Assembly: GCF_026153355.1 (NCBI RefSeq)
Contig: NZ_CP110636.1
Location: 3,100,001-3,164,000 of the forward strand
Direction: 5' to 3'
Origin: Streptomyces endophytica
Lineage (GTDB): Bacteria; Actinomycetota; Actinomycetes; Streptomycetales; Streptomycetaceae
DNA: 64,000 nucleotides
Part shown: in pieces, positions 8,611 through 16,916 of the stretch
Numbering within the stretch: position 1 is the first letter of the stretch
Layout of the letters: each line of letters begins with the position of its first letter
The notes under the pieces: generated by a model
Told to the model about the DNA's origin: nothing
Databases searched by the model: none
The model's input: only the letters and a program-made list of their open reading frames with translations
Position numbers and translations under genes: made by a program

Positions 8611-9111
8611 CGGGCTGCCTCCCACGTACCTGGCCGTCCCGCCGCGGGTCGTCTCGCCGTTGCGCTTTGCGGCGCCCCGCACGTACCTGTCTGCGGCGCC
8701 GCGGAGCGTCTCGCCGTTGCGCCTGCGGCGGGCTGGGTTGTGGTGGGTGCGGTGACGGGCCTCCGGGGCCGGTTGTGTGGACTGCTGACGCTTTACGTCC
8801 ACACAACCGGCCCCTCCGGCCCGTCCCCTCCCGTGAGGGGGAAGAAAACGACGGTGGGGGTGCACGTAATGCCCACGTGCGCGCAGGCAACAGACCAGGC
8901 CCGCCCCCAACCAGCTAAGAACTCCCACCTACGGGAGGGGCTGGACCGGAGGACGAAGTCTGGAGGGCCGGCACCGCACCCAAAACACAAACGCCCGCCG
9001 CCAGGCGCAACGGCGAACAACACCCGCGGCGCGACGGCTAGCTACGTGCGGGGCGCCGCAAAGCGCAACGGCGAGCGAGCCCCGCGGCGCCGCAGACGGG
9101 TACGTGGGGCA
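8611..9111. repeat. Convergent intergenic repeat locus 1 (paired inverted arms)
   Basis: This 501-bp spacer between convergent genes contains no credible gene. It is built from two homologous blocks in opposite orientation. Left block: GCCGTTGCGCTTTGCGGCGC near 8661, then CTGCGGCGCCGCG. Right block, read on the minus strand: the same phrases near 9030-9090. Each block therefore runs downstream of its own gene. The left block also carries the hairpin at 8754-8825; the right block has a short divergent sequence in the corresponding place. The same family occurs at 49170-49654. Confidence 0.7.
8754..8825 (+). repeat. Structured hairpin element, copy 1
   Basis: Perfect 18-bp stem (arms 8765-8782 and 8797-8814; left arm GGGGCCGGTTGTGTGGAC) closing the 14-nt loop TGCTGACGCTTTAC at 8783-8796. 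A symmetric TCC/TCC internal loop (8762-8764, 8815-8817) separates it from an outer 8-bp stem (8754-8761 with 8818-8825). Copies 2 and 3 at 49271-49340 and 49479-49549 share the loop, the stem length and the internal loop. Confidence 0.9.
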
Positions 9112-10242
9112 TCAGCCAAGTGCAACGATTCCCTCCGCCGCCGAGCGTTTCGCGGCCTCCAGGACGCGGAGGGTGGCCGCGGCTTCGGTGGCGGTGACCG
9201 GGGGGTCGCCGCCTTCGCGGAGGGCGCGGGCGATCGCGGCGTAGTAGGCGGGGTAGTCGCCCGGGAGGGTGGGGACAGGGTCGCCGCCGCCCATCCGGGG
9301 GGAGGCGCCGGCGCCGAGGCGGCCCCAGCGGGCCTTCGGCTCCACGCCCCACTCCACGTCCTCGTCGCCGGGGCGCCGGCCCTCGCGGAGGGCGGCCTCC
9401 TGGGGGTCGAGGCCGTGCTTGGTGTAGCCCGCCTTGCTGCCCAGCACCCGGAAGCGGGGGCCCAGCAGGGCGGCGGTGGCGCTCACCCAGAGGTGCGAGC
9501 GGACGCCGTTGGCGTGGGTGAGGGCGAGGAAGGTGTCGTCGTCGGCCTCGGCGCCGGGGCGGCGGACGTCGGACTCGGCGTAGACGGAGACGACCGGGCC
9601 GAAGAGGGTCAGCGCCTGGTCTACGAGGTGGCTGCCGAGGTCGTAGAGGAGGCCGCCGATCTCGGCGGGGTCGCCGGACTCGCGCCAGCCGCCCTTGGGG
9701 GTCGGGCGCCAGCGCTCGAAGCGGGACTCGAAGCGCTGCACCTCGCCGAGGGCACCCTCCTCGACGAGCTTGCGGACGGTGCGGAAGTCGTTGTCCCAGC
9801 GGCGGTTCTGGAAGACGGAGAGCAGCAGGCCGCGGTCGGCGGCGAGTGCGGCGAGCTTGTCGGCCTCCGCGGCCGTGGCGGCCAGCGGCTTGTCGACGAC
9901 CACCGGCAGACCGGCCTCCAACGCCGCGGTGGCGAGCGGCACATGGGTCTTGTTGGGCGACGCCACCACGATCAGGTCCAGCTCGGCGGCGCGGTCGAGG
10001 ACCGCCTCGGCGGTGGCGACCGTCCGCACCTGCGGATGCTCGGCGCGGGCCTGCGCCTGCCGCTCCGGACTGCTGGTGGAGACGGTATCGAGCAGCAGCC
10101 CGTCGGTGGCCGCGATCAGCGGGGCGTGGAAGACGGAGCCGGCCAGGCCGTAGCCGAGCAGGCCGACCCGCAGGGGTGCGCCGGGGGAGCCGCCGTTCCG
10201 CTGCGGTGCGCCGATCGGGCTCTTCTCGCTCGTCTCACTCAT
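9112..10242 (-). CDS. Gfo/Idh/MocA-family oxidoreductase
   Basis: A 376-aa NAD(P)-dependent dehydrogenase. The N-terminal Rossmann motif is RVGLLGYGLAGSVFHAP, followed by VVASPNKTHVP and the family lysine in VVVDKPLAAT. The C-terminal substrate domain contains GGLLYDLGSHLVDQAL, where the Asp/His normally act in catalysis. These enzymes oxidise or reduce sugars, inositols or related polyols. The ATG at 10242 is used; a GTG three codons upstream is possible. It is divergent from a ROK repressor, with a perfect palindrome between them, so sugar-responsive repression is likely. Substrate unknown. Confidence 0.9.
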   Translation of the reverse strand: MSETSEKSPIGAPQRNGGSPGAPLRVGLLGYGLAGSVFHAPLIAATDGLLLDTVSTSSPERQAQARAEHPQVRTVATAEAVLDRAAELDLIVVASPNKTHVPLATAALEAGLPVVVDKPLAATAAEADKLAALAADRGLLLSVFQNRRWDNDFRTVRKLVEEGALGEVQRFESRFERWRPTPKGGWRESGDPAEIGGLLYDLGSHLVDQALTLFGPVVSVYAESDVRRPGAEADDDTFLALTHANGVRSHLWVSATAALLGPRFRVLGSKAGYTKHGLDPQEAALREGRRPGDEDVEWGVEPKARWGRLGAGASPRMGGGDPVPTLPGDYPAYYAAIARALREGGDPPVTATEAAATLRVLEAAKRSAAEGIVALG

Positions 10243-10250
10243 GTCCACCA

Positions 10251-10273
10251 CTTAAGCAACGCTGTTGCTTAAG
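10251..10273. promoter_or_regulatory. Perfect palindromic operator in the divergent promoter
   Basis: Arm CTTAAGCAAC (10251-10260), 3-bp spacer GCT, and its exact complement (10264-10273). It lies 9 bp from the oxidoreductase start and 27 bp from the ROK gene start. The AT-rich core and perfect symmetry fit a ROK-family operator controlling both genes; binding by the adjacent ROK protein is inferred. Confidence 0.75.
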
Positions 10274-10299
10274 TGCAAGCCTTGACGGACAATGGGGGC

Positions 10300-11459
10300 G
10301 TGACCAGCACCGATTTCCCTTCTTTCGGCGGCGTCGCCGGTTCGGTGGGCGCCAACCTCCTCGCCCTGCGCGGGCACAACACCGCGCTGGTGCTGGGCCT
10401 GCTGCGCGCGGCCGGGGAAGCGGGGGTCAGCCGGCTGGAGCTCGCCGCGCAGACCGGGCTGACCCGCAGGCGGTCAGCAAGATCACCGCGCGGCTGCGTA
10501 CCGAGGGCCTGGCCGCCGAGGCCGGCCGCCGCGCCTCGACGGGCGGCAAACCCGCCACCGCCCTGCGGCTGGTCCCCGGCGCCCGGCATGCCGTCGGGCT
10601 GCATCTGGACCGCGACGAGCTCACCGCCGTCCGCGTCGACCTCGCCGGCCGCGCGGTCGCCGTCCGGCATGCCCCGCTCGCCCTGGCCGCGGGCGCGGAG
10701 CAGGTGCTCGGCACCGTCGAACGGGAGGTCGCGGCGCTGCTCGCCGAGGCCGCGGGGCCGCCGGTCCTGGGCGTGGGCGTGGCCTGCCCGGGCCCGCTGG
10801 ACCACACCTCAGGGGTGCTGCACCGCGTCACCGGTGCCCCCGAGTGGGACGGCTTCCCGCTGCGGGACGTCCTCGCCGCGCGGTTCGGCCTGCCCGCCGT
10901 GCTCGACAAGGACACCAATGCCGCGGCGCTCGGGCTCGCGCAGGGCATGCCCGCGGGCGCGGGCTCCTTCGGCTATCTGCATCTGGGCACCGGCCTCGGT
11001 GCCGGGCTCGTCCTGGGCGGCAGCCTCTACCGCGGCCCGCGCACCGGCGCCGGCGAATTCGGCCACCAGATCGTCCAGTTGGACGGTCCGCGCTGTAGTT
11101 GCGGACAGCGGGGCTGCATAGAGGCGCTGTGCCTGGCGGCGGTGGCCCGCGGTGATCTCCCGGGCGCCGCGCGGGCGCTGGGCGTGGGCGCGGCCAATCT
11201 CGTCGAACTCCTCGACATCGACCGGGTCCTGCTCGGTGGGCGCACCGTCCTCGACCACGCCGAGGAATTCCTCGGCGGGGTGTCCCGGGCGCTGGCCGCC
11301 CAGGCCCGCACCCGCGGCGGCCCCGGCGCCCGGACCGCGGTGTCCGTCGCGCTCGCCCCCGGCGCCGCCCGCACGGTCGCCGACGGCGCGGCGGAGCTGG
11401 TCCTCGCCCCGCTCTTCGGCGGCCACCGGCCCGTACGGCGGGCCGGGCAGGGGGACTGA
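10300..11459 (+). pseudogene. ROK-family sugar-responsive repressor, frameshifted
   Basis: The first frame, from GTG 10300, encodes the helix-turn-helix half (ALVLGLLRAAGEAGVSRLEL, then AAQTGLT). The reading then jumps to another frame for the rest: QAVSKITARLRTEGL, the ATP/sugar-kinase-like body with DKDTNAAALGLAQG, the zinc motif CSCGQRGCIEAL with its partner GHQIV, and a normal C-terminus. The break is at the CCC run 10463-10465; one added C restores LTPQAVSKI, the usual ROK sequence. It is either a real 1-bp deletion or a homopolymer sequencing error. If intact it would be about 385 aa and repress the divergent oxidoreductase through the palindrome at 10251. Confidence 0.85.
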
Positions 11460-11508
11460 CGGGCCGGCGGGCGCGGGCGCCGCGTTCCCCGTGGCGCGTG
11501 CCCCGCCC

Positions 11509-11874
11509 CTACGGCGTGTGGCAGACCGCCTCGATGTTGTGGCCGTCGGGATCGCGGACGAAGGCCCCGTAGTACGCCTCGTGGTACTCCGGCCACACCC
11601 GCGGCGCGTGCAGCGACTCCGCGCCGGCCGCGACCGCCGCGGCGTGGAAGGCGTCGACCGCCGCCCGGTCCGGCGCGCTGAACGCCAGATGGAGTTCGCG
11701 GCCCGGGCCCTCGTCCGTGGCCGGGACGAGCCAGAGCGTGTGGCCCGTCGTGCCGAAGCAGAGGAACTCCCCGAACTCCTTCGTCCGTACGCCGCCGAGC
11801 GGGGCGAGCACCCGGTCGTAGAAGGCGGCGCTGGCCGCCACGTCCGTCACCTGGACCGCGATGTGATCGAGCAT
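11509..11874 (-). CDS. VOC-superfamily (glyoxalase-fold) protein
   Basis: A compact 121-aa single-module VOC protein. It begins MLDHIAVQVTDVAASAAFYD, has the central GRELHLAFSAPDRAAVDAF, and ends FVRDPDGHNIEAVCHTP. The His near residue 4, the His in HLAF and the Glu in EAV are placed as the family's metal ligands. Such proteins include lactoylglutathione lyase, dioxygenases and antibiotic-binding proteins; the activity here is undetermined. It is divergent from the GntR gene with a 93-bp gap, which may hold a shared promoter. Confidence 0.88.
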   Translation of the reverse strand: MLDHIAVQVTDVAASAAFYDRVLAPLGGVRTKEFGEFLCFGTTGHTLWLVPATDEGPGRELHLAFSAPDRAAVDAFHAAAVAAGAESLHAPRVWPEYHEAYYGAFVRDPDGHNIEAVCHTP

Positions 11875-11967
11875 GCGTCCAGCGTGCCACCGGCCGCGCC
11901 CGGCTGTCGCCCGGATATCCGCGGCCCGGTCCCCGGCCGGCCCGCCCCCGGGTGCGAGGATCACCGC

Positions 11968-12741
11968 GTGGAGTTCATGTACGGCCAGGATCCTGGCGCG
12001 CCCGTCCGGTCCGGCGTCCCCGAGCACGGGCGCATCCCCAAGTACTACGCGGCCAAGGTCGAGATCGCCGCGCTGCTCGCGGAGTTGGGCGAGGGCGAGG
12101 TGCTGCCCACCGAGCGCGAACTGGCGGCGCGGTTCGAGGTCTCGCGGGAGACGCTGCGGCAGGCCCTGCGCGAGCTCGTGCTGGAGGGGCGGCTGCGGCG
12201 GGCGGGGCGCGGCACGGTCGTCGCCGGACCCAAGCTGGAGCAGCCGCTGGCCCTCGCCAGCTACACGGAGGGCGTACGCGGCCAGGGCCGCCGCCCCGGC
12301 CGGCACCTCGTCGGCCTGGACCGCTTCCCCTGCCCGCCGGCGCTCGCCGCCGACCTGGGCCTCGAAGCGGGGGATCCGGTATGGCACATGGAGCGGGTGC
12401 TGCTCGCCGACGACGAACGGGTCGGGCTGGAGAGCACGTACGTCGCCCTCGCCCGGGTCCCGGACCTGGCTGCCGACTTCGAGCCGGACTCGTCCTTCTA
12501 CGCCTACCTCCGCGAGCGGCTCGGCATCGCCTTCGGGGACGCGGACGAGCGGCTGGAGACCGTACTGGCCACGCCCCGCGAGGCGTTGCTGATCGGTACG
12601 CCGGGGGCGCTGCCGATGCTGCTGATCCACCGGCTGTCCCGTGACACCGGGGGCCGGCCGCTGGAGCGGGTGCGCTCGCTCTACCGGGGCGACCGGTTCT
12701 CCTTCACCACCCACCTGGGGACGCCCGCCGGGCGGAGCTGA
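11968..12741 (+). CDS. GntR-family (HutC/UTRA) transcriptional regulator
   Basis: A 257-aa regulator. The winged helix-turn-helix is at about 28-95 (VLPTERELAARFEVSRETLR, then QALRELVLEGRLRRAGRGT), followed by a UTRA ligand domain with DPVWHMERVLLADDERVGLE and the C-terminal RVRSLYRGDRFSF, typical of HutC/PhnF-type proteins. The GTG at 11968 follows a GAGG; ATG 11977 is an alternative. It is transcribed in the same direction as the phosphonate-type locus that starts 140 bp downstream, and an imperfect palindrome of the type bound by UTRA regulators lies between them. It probably senses the imported phosphonate or a derivative. Confidence 0.88.
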   Translation: MEFMYGQDPGAPVRSGVPEHGRIPKYYAAKVEIAALLAELGEGEVLPTERELAARFEVSRETLRQALRELVLEGRLRRAGRGTVVAGPKLEQPLALASYTEGVRGQGRRPGRHLVGLDRFPCPPALAADLGLEAGDPVWHMERVLLADDERVGLESTYVALARVPDLAADFEPDSSFYAYLRERLGIAFGDADERLETVLATPREALLIGTPGALPMLLIHRLSRDTGGRPLERVRSLYRGDRFSFTTHLGTPAGRS

Positions 12742-12794
12742 GCCGGCGTCGGCCCGTACGGGACGAAGGCCCTCGGTATCACGAGAAGATAACG

Positions 12795-12804
12795 GGTCTA
12801 GGCC
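12795..12804. promoter_or_regulatory. Probable GntR/UTRA operator before the phosphonate-type genes
   Basis: GGTCTAGGCC at 12795-12804 is one base from a perfect palindrome. It matches the general form GGT-N-TA-N-ACC bound by HutC/PhnF/DasR-type GntR proteins. It lies 77 bp upstream of the FAD oxidoreductase start and just after the GntR gene, so local regulation by that GntR protein is the simplest reading. Confidence 0.5.
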
Positions 12805-12880
12805 AAGCGTGATGCCCTGTTCACTGTTCCGACGCCGGACCGCCCTTCGCGGGACATCCGCCGCCAGGACCGTCTGGGCC

Positions 12881-14002
12881 ATGCGAGTCATAGTCGTCGG
12901 AGCCGGCGTGCTGGGAACCCTGCACGCCTGGCACGCCATCGAACGGGGCCACGAGGTCCTCCACCTGGAACGGGAGGCCGAGGCCCGCGGCGCCTCGGTC
13001 CGCAACTTCGGACAGATCTGGATCAGCGGCCGGGCCGGCGGCGAGGAGCTGGCGACCGCACTGCGCGCCCGCGAGCTGTGGGAGGGCATCGGCGCCCGCG
13101 TCCCGGCACTCGGCTTCCGGGCCATCGGCTCGCTGACGGTCGTCAGGAACGACGCCGAGCGGGCCGTCGCCGAGGCCGCCACCCGCCGCCCGGACGCCGC
13201 CGCCCGCGGCTACCGGCTGCTGGACGCCGCGGATGCGCGGGCCCTCAACCCGGCCCTGCGCGGGGAGTTCACCGGCGCGCTGTGGTGCGAGCGGGACGCG
13301 GCCGTCGAACCCCGGGTCGCCCAGCGGGCACTGAAGGAGGAACTGCTGGCGTCCGGCCGGTACACCTACCTCGGCGGCCGGGAGGTCCGCGCAGTGGCCG
13401 GCGAACGCGCCGTCCGCGACGACCACGGCGACACCCACCACGGCGACGCGGTCGTGCTGTGCACCGGCGCCTGGCTCGGCGGTCTGGTCCGCGAGCTCGC
13501 CCCCGACCTGCCGGTGCGCCGGGTGCGGCTCCAGATGATGCAGACCGATCCGCTCGGCGAGCCGCTGACCACCTCCGTCGCCGACGCCGACAGCTTCCGC
13601 TACTACCCGGCCTACCGCGGCGACGCCCTGGACGCGCTCAACGCCGGCCAGGCGCAGGCCCCGACCGCCGCCGCGCACAAGATGCAGTTGCTGATGGTCC
13701 AGCGCGCCGACGGCGGACTGACCATCGGCGACACCCACGAGTACGCGACGCCGTTCGCCTTCGACACCGTCGAGGAGCCCTACGAGCACCTCACCGGCGT
13801 CGTCGAGGCGCTCCTGGGCCGCCCGCTGCCCCGCATCCGCCACCGCTGGGCCGGGGTCTACGCCCAGTGCACCGACCCCGCCCGGGTCGTCCACCGCCAG
13901 CAGGTCCGGGACGGCGTCTGGCTGGTGACCGGGCCCGGCGGCCGCGGCATGACCTGCTCCCCGGCGATCGCCGAGCGGACCGCCGACGACCTGGGATGGT
14001 GA
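12881..14002 (+). CDS. FAD-dependent oxidoreductase (TIGR03364-like, phosphonate-associated)
   Basis: A 373-aa DAO-type flavoprotein. The dinucleotide-binding motif VIVVGAGVLGTLHAWHAIER is at the N-terminus (about 3-22). RNFGQIWISG follows in the flavin region, and GPGGRGMTCSPAIAE closes the FAD fold at the C-terminus. The combination with a phosphonatase-like HAD hydrolase and a putative 2-aminoethylphosphonate transporter is the recognised context of this family. Members are thought to oxidise aminoethylphosphonate-type amines to phosphonoacetaldehyde, replacing the usual transaminase. Cytoplasmic. Its stop overlaps the start of the hydrolase gene, so they are translationally coupled. The family is well supported, the exact substrate is inferred. 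Confidence 0.82.
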   Translation: MRVIVVGAGVLGTLHAWHAIERGHEVLHLEREAEARGASVRNFGQIWISGRAGGEELATALRARELWEGIGARVPALGFRAIGSLTVVRNDAERAVAEAATRRPDAAARGYRLLDAADARALNPALRGEFTGALWCERDAAVEPRVAQRALKEELLASGRYTYLGGREVRAVAGERAVRDDHGDTHHGDAVVLCTGAWLGGLVRELAPDLPVRRVRLQMMQTDPLGEPLTTSVADADSFRYYPAYRGDALDALNAGQAQAPTAAAHKMQLLMVQRADGGLTIGDTHEYATPFAFDTVEEPYEHLTGVVEALLGRPLPRIRHRWAGVYAQCTDPARVVHRQQVRDGVWLVTGPGGRGMTCSPAIAERTADDLGW

Positions 14003-14754
14003 GCCCGTTGACGCAGCACCCACCCGAGAACAGCAGGCCCGGGAACAGCACACCCGGGCACAGCACGCCTGAGCACGGCATCCAGCTGGTCGTCCTCGAC
14101 ATGGCCGGCACCACCGTCGCCGACGGCGGCCTGGTCGAGCGGGCCTTCGACGCCGCCGCCCGGCACCTCGGCGTCGAGCCGGGCAGCCCCGACCACGCCG
14201 CGAAACTCGCCTACGTACGGGCCACCATGGGCGAGTCGAAGATCTCCGTCTTCCGCCACCTCTTCGGCGACGAGACCGCGGCCCGGCGCGCCAACACCGC
14301 CTTCGAGACGGCCTACGGCGCACTCGTCGACGACGGCCGGATCGCGCCCGTCCCCGGCGCCCGCGAGGCCATCGAGGCGCTCCGGGACGCCGGCCGCACC
14401 GTCGTGCTCACCACCGGCTTCGCCCGGGTCACCCAGGACGCCATCCTCGCCGCCCTCGGCTGGCAGGACCTCGTCCCGCTCACCCTCTGCCCGGCCGACG
14501 CCGGCGGCCGCGGCCGCCCGTACCCCGACATGGTCCTCACGGCCCTGCTGCGCACCCGCGCCACCGACTCCGTCCACCGGATCGCGGTGGCCGGCGACAC
14601 CTCGTACGACATGCTCTCCGGGCTGCGGGCCGGCGCCCCCGTCGTCGCCGGGGTCCTCACCGGCGCGCACGACCGGGCGCAACTGGAGGCCGCCGGCGCC
14701 ACCCACGTCCTCGGCTCGGTCGCCGAACTGCCCGCGCTGCTGGGAGTGGTGTGA
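13996..14754 (+). CDS. Phosphonatase-like HAD hydrolase
   Basis: A 252-aa HAD-superfamily protein. Motif I is LDMAGTTVADGG (nucleophile Asp near residue 35). Motif II is the Thr in VLTTGFARVTQD, and motif IV is AVAGDTSYDMLSG. The cap contains MGESKISVFRHLF; its Lys (about 82) aligns with the Schiff-base lysine of phosphonoacetaldehyde hydrolase, supporting C-P bond cleavage of phosphonoacetaldehyde to acetaldehyde and phosphate. The start is uncertain: ATG 13996, GTG 13999 or TTG 14008 all overlap or abut the previous stop. The first 28 residues are low complexity (GNSTPGHSTPEHG) from a DNA repeat. It is followed 1 bp later by the ABC ATPase gene. Confidence 0.83.
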   Translation: MVSPLTQHPPENSRPGNSTPGHSTPEHGIQLVVLDMAGTTVADGGLVERAFDAAARHLGVEPGSPDHAAKLAYVRATMGESKISVFRHLFGDETAARRANTAFETAYGALVDDGRIAPVPGAREAIEALRDAGRTVVLTTGFARVTQDAILAALGWQDLVPLTLCPADAGGRGRPYPDMVLTALLRTRATDSVHRIAVAGDTSYDMLSGLRAGAPVVAGVLTGAHDRAQLEAAGATHVLGSVAELPALLGVV

Positions 14755-14755
14755 G

Positions 14756-15922
14756 ATGCCCGCCCCGACCACCCCCGCCACCCCGGCGTCCGCCCCGCCC
14801 ACCGACCGCCCCGCGGCACCGGACCGGCCCGCCTCCGGCATCCGCTTCGACCACGTCACCGTCACCTACGGCACACACGGCGGGCAGACCGTCCTGGACT
14901 CCTTCGACCTGACCGTCGAACCCGGCGAGGTGATGGCCCTGCTCGGCCCGTCCGGCTCCGGCAAGACCACCGCCCTGCGCACGGTCGCCGGCTTCGTCCG
15001 CCCCGCCTCCGGCCGCGTCCTGATCGGCGGCCGGGACGTCACCGGACTCCCGCCGTACCGGCGCGGCATCGGCATGGTCGTCCAGCAGTACGCGCTCTTC
15101 CCCCACATGAAGGTCGCCGAGAACGTCGCCTTCGGCCTCAAGGCACAGAAGACGCCGCGCGCCGAGATCCCCGGCCGGGTCGCCGAGGCCCTGGAGATGA
15201 CCGGGATGGCCGCCTACGCCGGCCGGCACCCCCGCGAACTGTCCGGCGGGCAGCAGCAGCGGGTCGCCCTCGCCCGGGCCCTGGCCATCCGCCCCGGCGT
15301 GCTGCTCCTGGACGAACCGCTGTCCGCGCTCGACGCCCGGCTCCGCTCCGGCATGCTCGCCGAACTCGCCCGCCTGCACCGCGAGTTGCCCGACATCACC
15401 ATGCTCTACGTCACCCACGACCAGGTCGAGGCACTCACCCTGGCCGACCGGATCGCCGTCCTGGACCGGGCCCGGCTGCGCGACTGCGGCACCCCGCAGG
15501 AGCTCTACCGGCGGCCGCGCACCGAGTTCACCGCCTCCTTCGTGGGCACCGCGAACCTGCTGCCGGTGACCGTGCGCGGGCCCGGCGACGTCGACCTCGC
15601 GGGCCGGCCGCTGACCGTGCCGGTGCCGGACGGGCTGGCCGACGGCGCCCGCGCCACGCTCTGCGTCCGCCCGCACCTCGTCGGCCTCGGCGCCGCCCCC
15701 GGCGACGGCAACACCCTGCACGGGAAGACCACCGAAGTGCAGTGGCGGGGCGCCACCCACCGCCTGTACGTGTCCGTCGACGGCCACCGCGTCATGGCCG
15801 ACGTCACCGAACTCCGCACCACACCACCGCTGGGCGAGCAGGTCGCGCTGCACTTCGCGCCCGAGGACGCGGTGCTGATCCCGGCCGGGCTCACCGAGGA
15901 CGGTGCCCGCGATGACCGATGA
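14756..15922 (+). CDS. ABC transporter ATP-binding protein (2-aminoethylphosphonate type)
   Basis: A 388-aa importer ATPase of the Pot/Fut/phosphonate class. Walker A GPSGSGKTT (about 64-72), Q-loop VVQQYALFPHM, signature LSGGQQQRVALARAL, Walker B VLLLDEPLSALDAR and H-loop THDQ are all intact. A C-terminal TOBE-like regulatory region follows (CVRPHLVGLG). The first 30 residues are Pro/Ala-rich. It starts 1 bp after the hydrolase stop and its end overlaps the permease start, so it is part of one operon. It powers uptake through the two permeases that follow. The phosphonate specificity rests on the linked enzymes. Confidence 0.88.
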   Translation: MPAPTTPATPASAPPTDRPAAPDRPASGIRFDHVTVTYGTHGGQTVLDSFDLTVEPGEVMALLGPSGSGKTTALRTVAGFVRPASGRVLIGGRDVTGLPPYRRGIGMVVQQYALFPHMKVAENVAFGLKAQKTPRAEIPGRVAEALEMTGMAAYAGRHPRELSGGQQQRVALARALAIRPGVLLLDEPLSALDARLRSGMLAELARLHRELPDITMLYVTHDQVEALTLADRIAVLDRARLRDCGTPQELYRRPRTEFTASFVGTANLLPVTVRGPGDVDLAGRPLTVPVPDGLADGARATLCVRPHLVGLGAAPGDGNTLHGKTTEVQWRGATHRLYVSVDGHRVMADVTELRTTPPLGEQVALHFAPEDAVLIPAGLTEDGARDDR

Positions 15923-16916
15923 GCCGTCCTCGGGAGCCCGGTCCACGGCGGCCCTGTGGGCCCTCCCGCCGCTCGCCGCGCTCGGCCTGGTCTTCCTCTA
16001 CCCGCTCGCCCTGGTGGCCTGGCAGTCCGTCAGCCCCGAGGACGGCGGCCACTCCCTCACCCCGTACGCCGAGGTCTTCGCCGAGACGTCGTTCGGCACC
16101 GCGCTCACCCACACCGTGCTGATCGCGGCCGGCGCCACCGCCGGCGCCCTCCTCCTCGGCCTCGCGCTCTCCCTCGTGATCGCCTTCGTCCCGTTCCCCG
16201 GCGGCCGGGCCCTGGCCCGCTTCATCGAACTCTTCCTCGCCTTCCCCTCCTTCCTCATCACCCTCGCCCTGCTCTTCCTCTACGGCACCGTCGGCATCGC
16301 CAACGGCGTCTGGACCGACCTGACCGGCGCCTCCCACGGACCCCTGGACTTCCTGCACACCCCCTGGGGCGTCCTGCTGGCCGAGGTCACCTACTTCACC
16401 CCGTTCGTGATGCGGCCGCTGCTCGCCGCCTTCTCCCAGGTGGACACCGGGCAGCTGGAGGCCGCCGCCTCCCTGGGCGCCCGGCCGTGGCGGATCGTAC
16501 GCACGGTGATCCTCCCGGAGGCGCGGCCCGCGCTCGCGGCGGGCGGCGCGCTGGTCCTCGTGCTGTGCCTCAACGAATTCGGCATCGTGCTCTTCACCGG
16601 AGCCAAGGACGTGGTCACCCTCCCCGTCCTCGTCTACAGCAAGGCCCTCCTCGACGGCGACTACACCGGCGCCTGCGTCGTCGCCGTCGTCAACATCGCC
16701 CTGTCCGTCGCGCTCTACGCCCTCTACCGGGCGGTGATGCCGCGCACCACGCGCACCACACACACCACGCGCGCCGCGCACACCACACACACCACGCCCA
16801 CCACGACCGCCAGTTCTGCCGGTCGCGCCGCCGGAACCCGCACCGCCGGAGCCCGTAGTGGCGGCCCTGCCGCTCCCCGCACAGGAGGTGTGCCGCACCG
16901 TGCTGGTGTCCAGTAA
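15912..16916 (+). CDS. ABC permease 1 of the phosphonate-type importer
   Basis: A 334-aa inner-membrane permease with six predicted segments, e.g. LWALPPLAALGLVFLYPLAL and TVLIAAGATAGALLLGLALS. The EAA loop EAAASLGARPWRIVRTVILP contacts the ATPase. The start ATG overlaps the ATPase stop by 11 bp and has GAGGA upstream. The last 60 residues are a Thr/His/Ala tail (TTRTTHTTRAAHTTHTT) encoded by CAC-rich repeats that are atypical for permeases and likely variable. It pairs with the permease gene at 16900, which it overlaps by 17 bp. Confidence 0.87.
   Translation: MTDEPSSGARSTAALWALPPLAALGLVFLYPLALVAWQSVSPEDGGHSLTPYAEVFAETSFGTALTHTVLIAAGATAGALLLGLALSLVIAFVPFPGGRALARFIELFLAFPSFLITLALLFLYGTVGIANGVWTDLTGASHGPLDFLHTPWGVLLAEVTYFTPFVMRPLLAAFSQVDTGQLEAAASLGARPWRIVRTVILPEARPALAAGGALVLVLCLNEFGIVLFTGAKDVVTLPVLVYSKALLDGDYTGACVVAVVNIALSVALYALYRAVMPRTTRTTHTTRAAHTTHTTPTTTASSAGRAAGTRTAGARSGGPAAPRTGGVPHRAGVQ

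Noticed and set aside
12795..12804. DasR site before the phosphonate-type operon
   Set aside because: It is imperfect and lies next to a different GntR/UTRA regulator, which is the more likely binder.
13996..14754. Assignment of the HAD protein as true phosphonoacetaldehyde hydrolase PhnX
   Set aside because: The cap lysine is conserved, but the motif context differs (LDMAGTTV) and the partner is an oxidase, so only phosphonatase-like is claimed.
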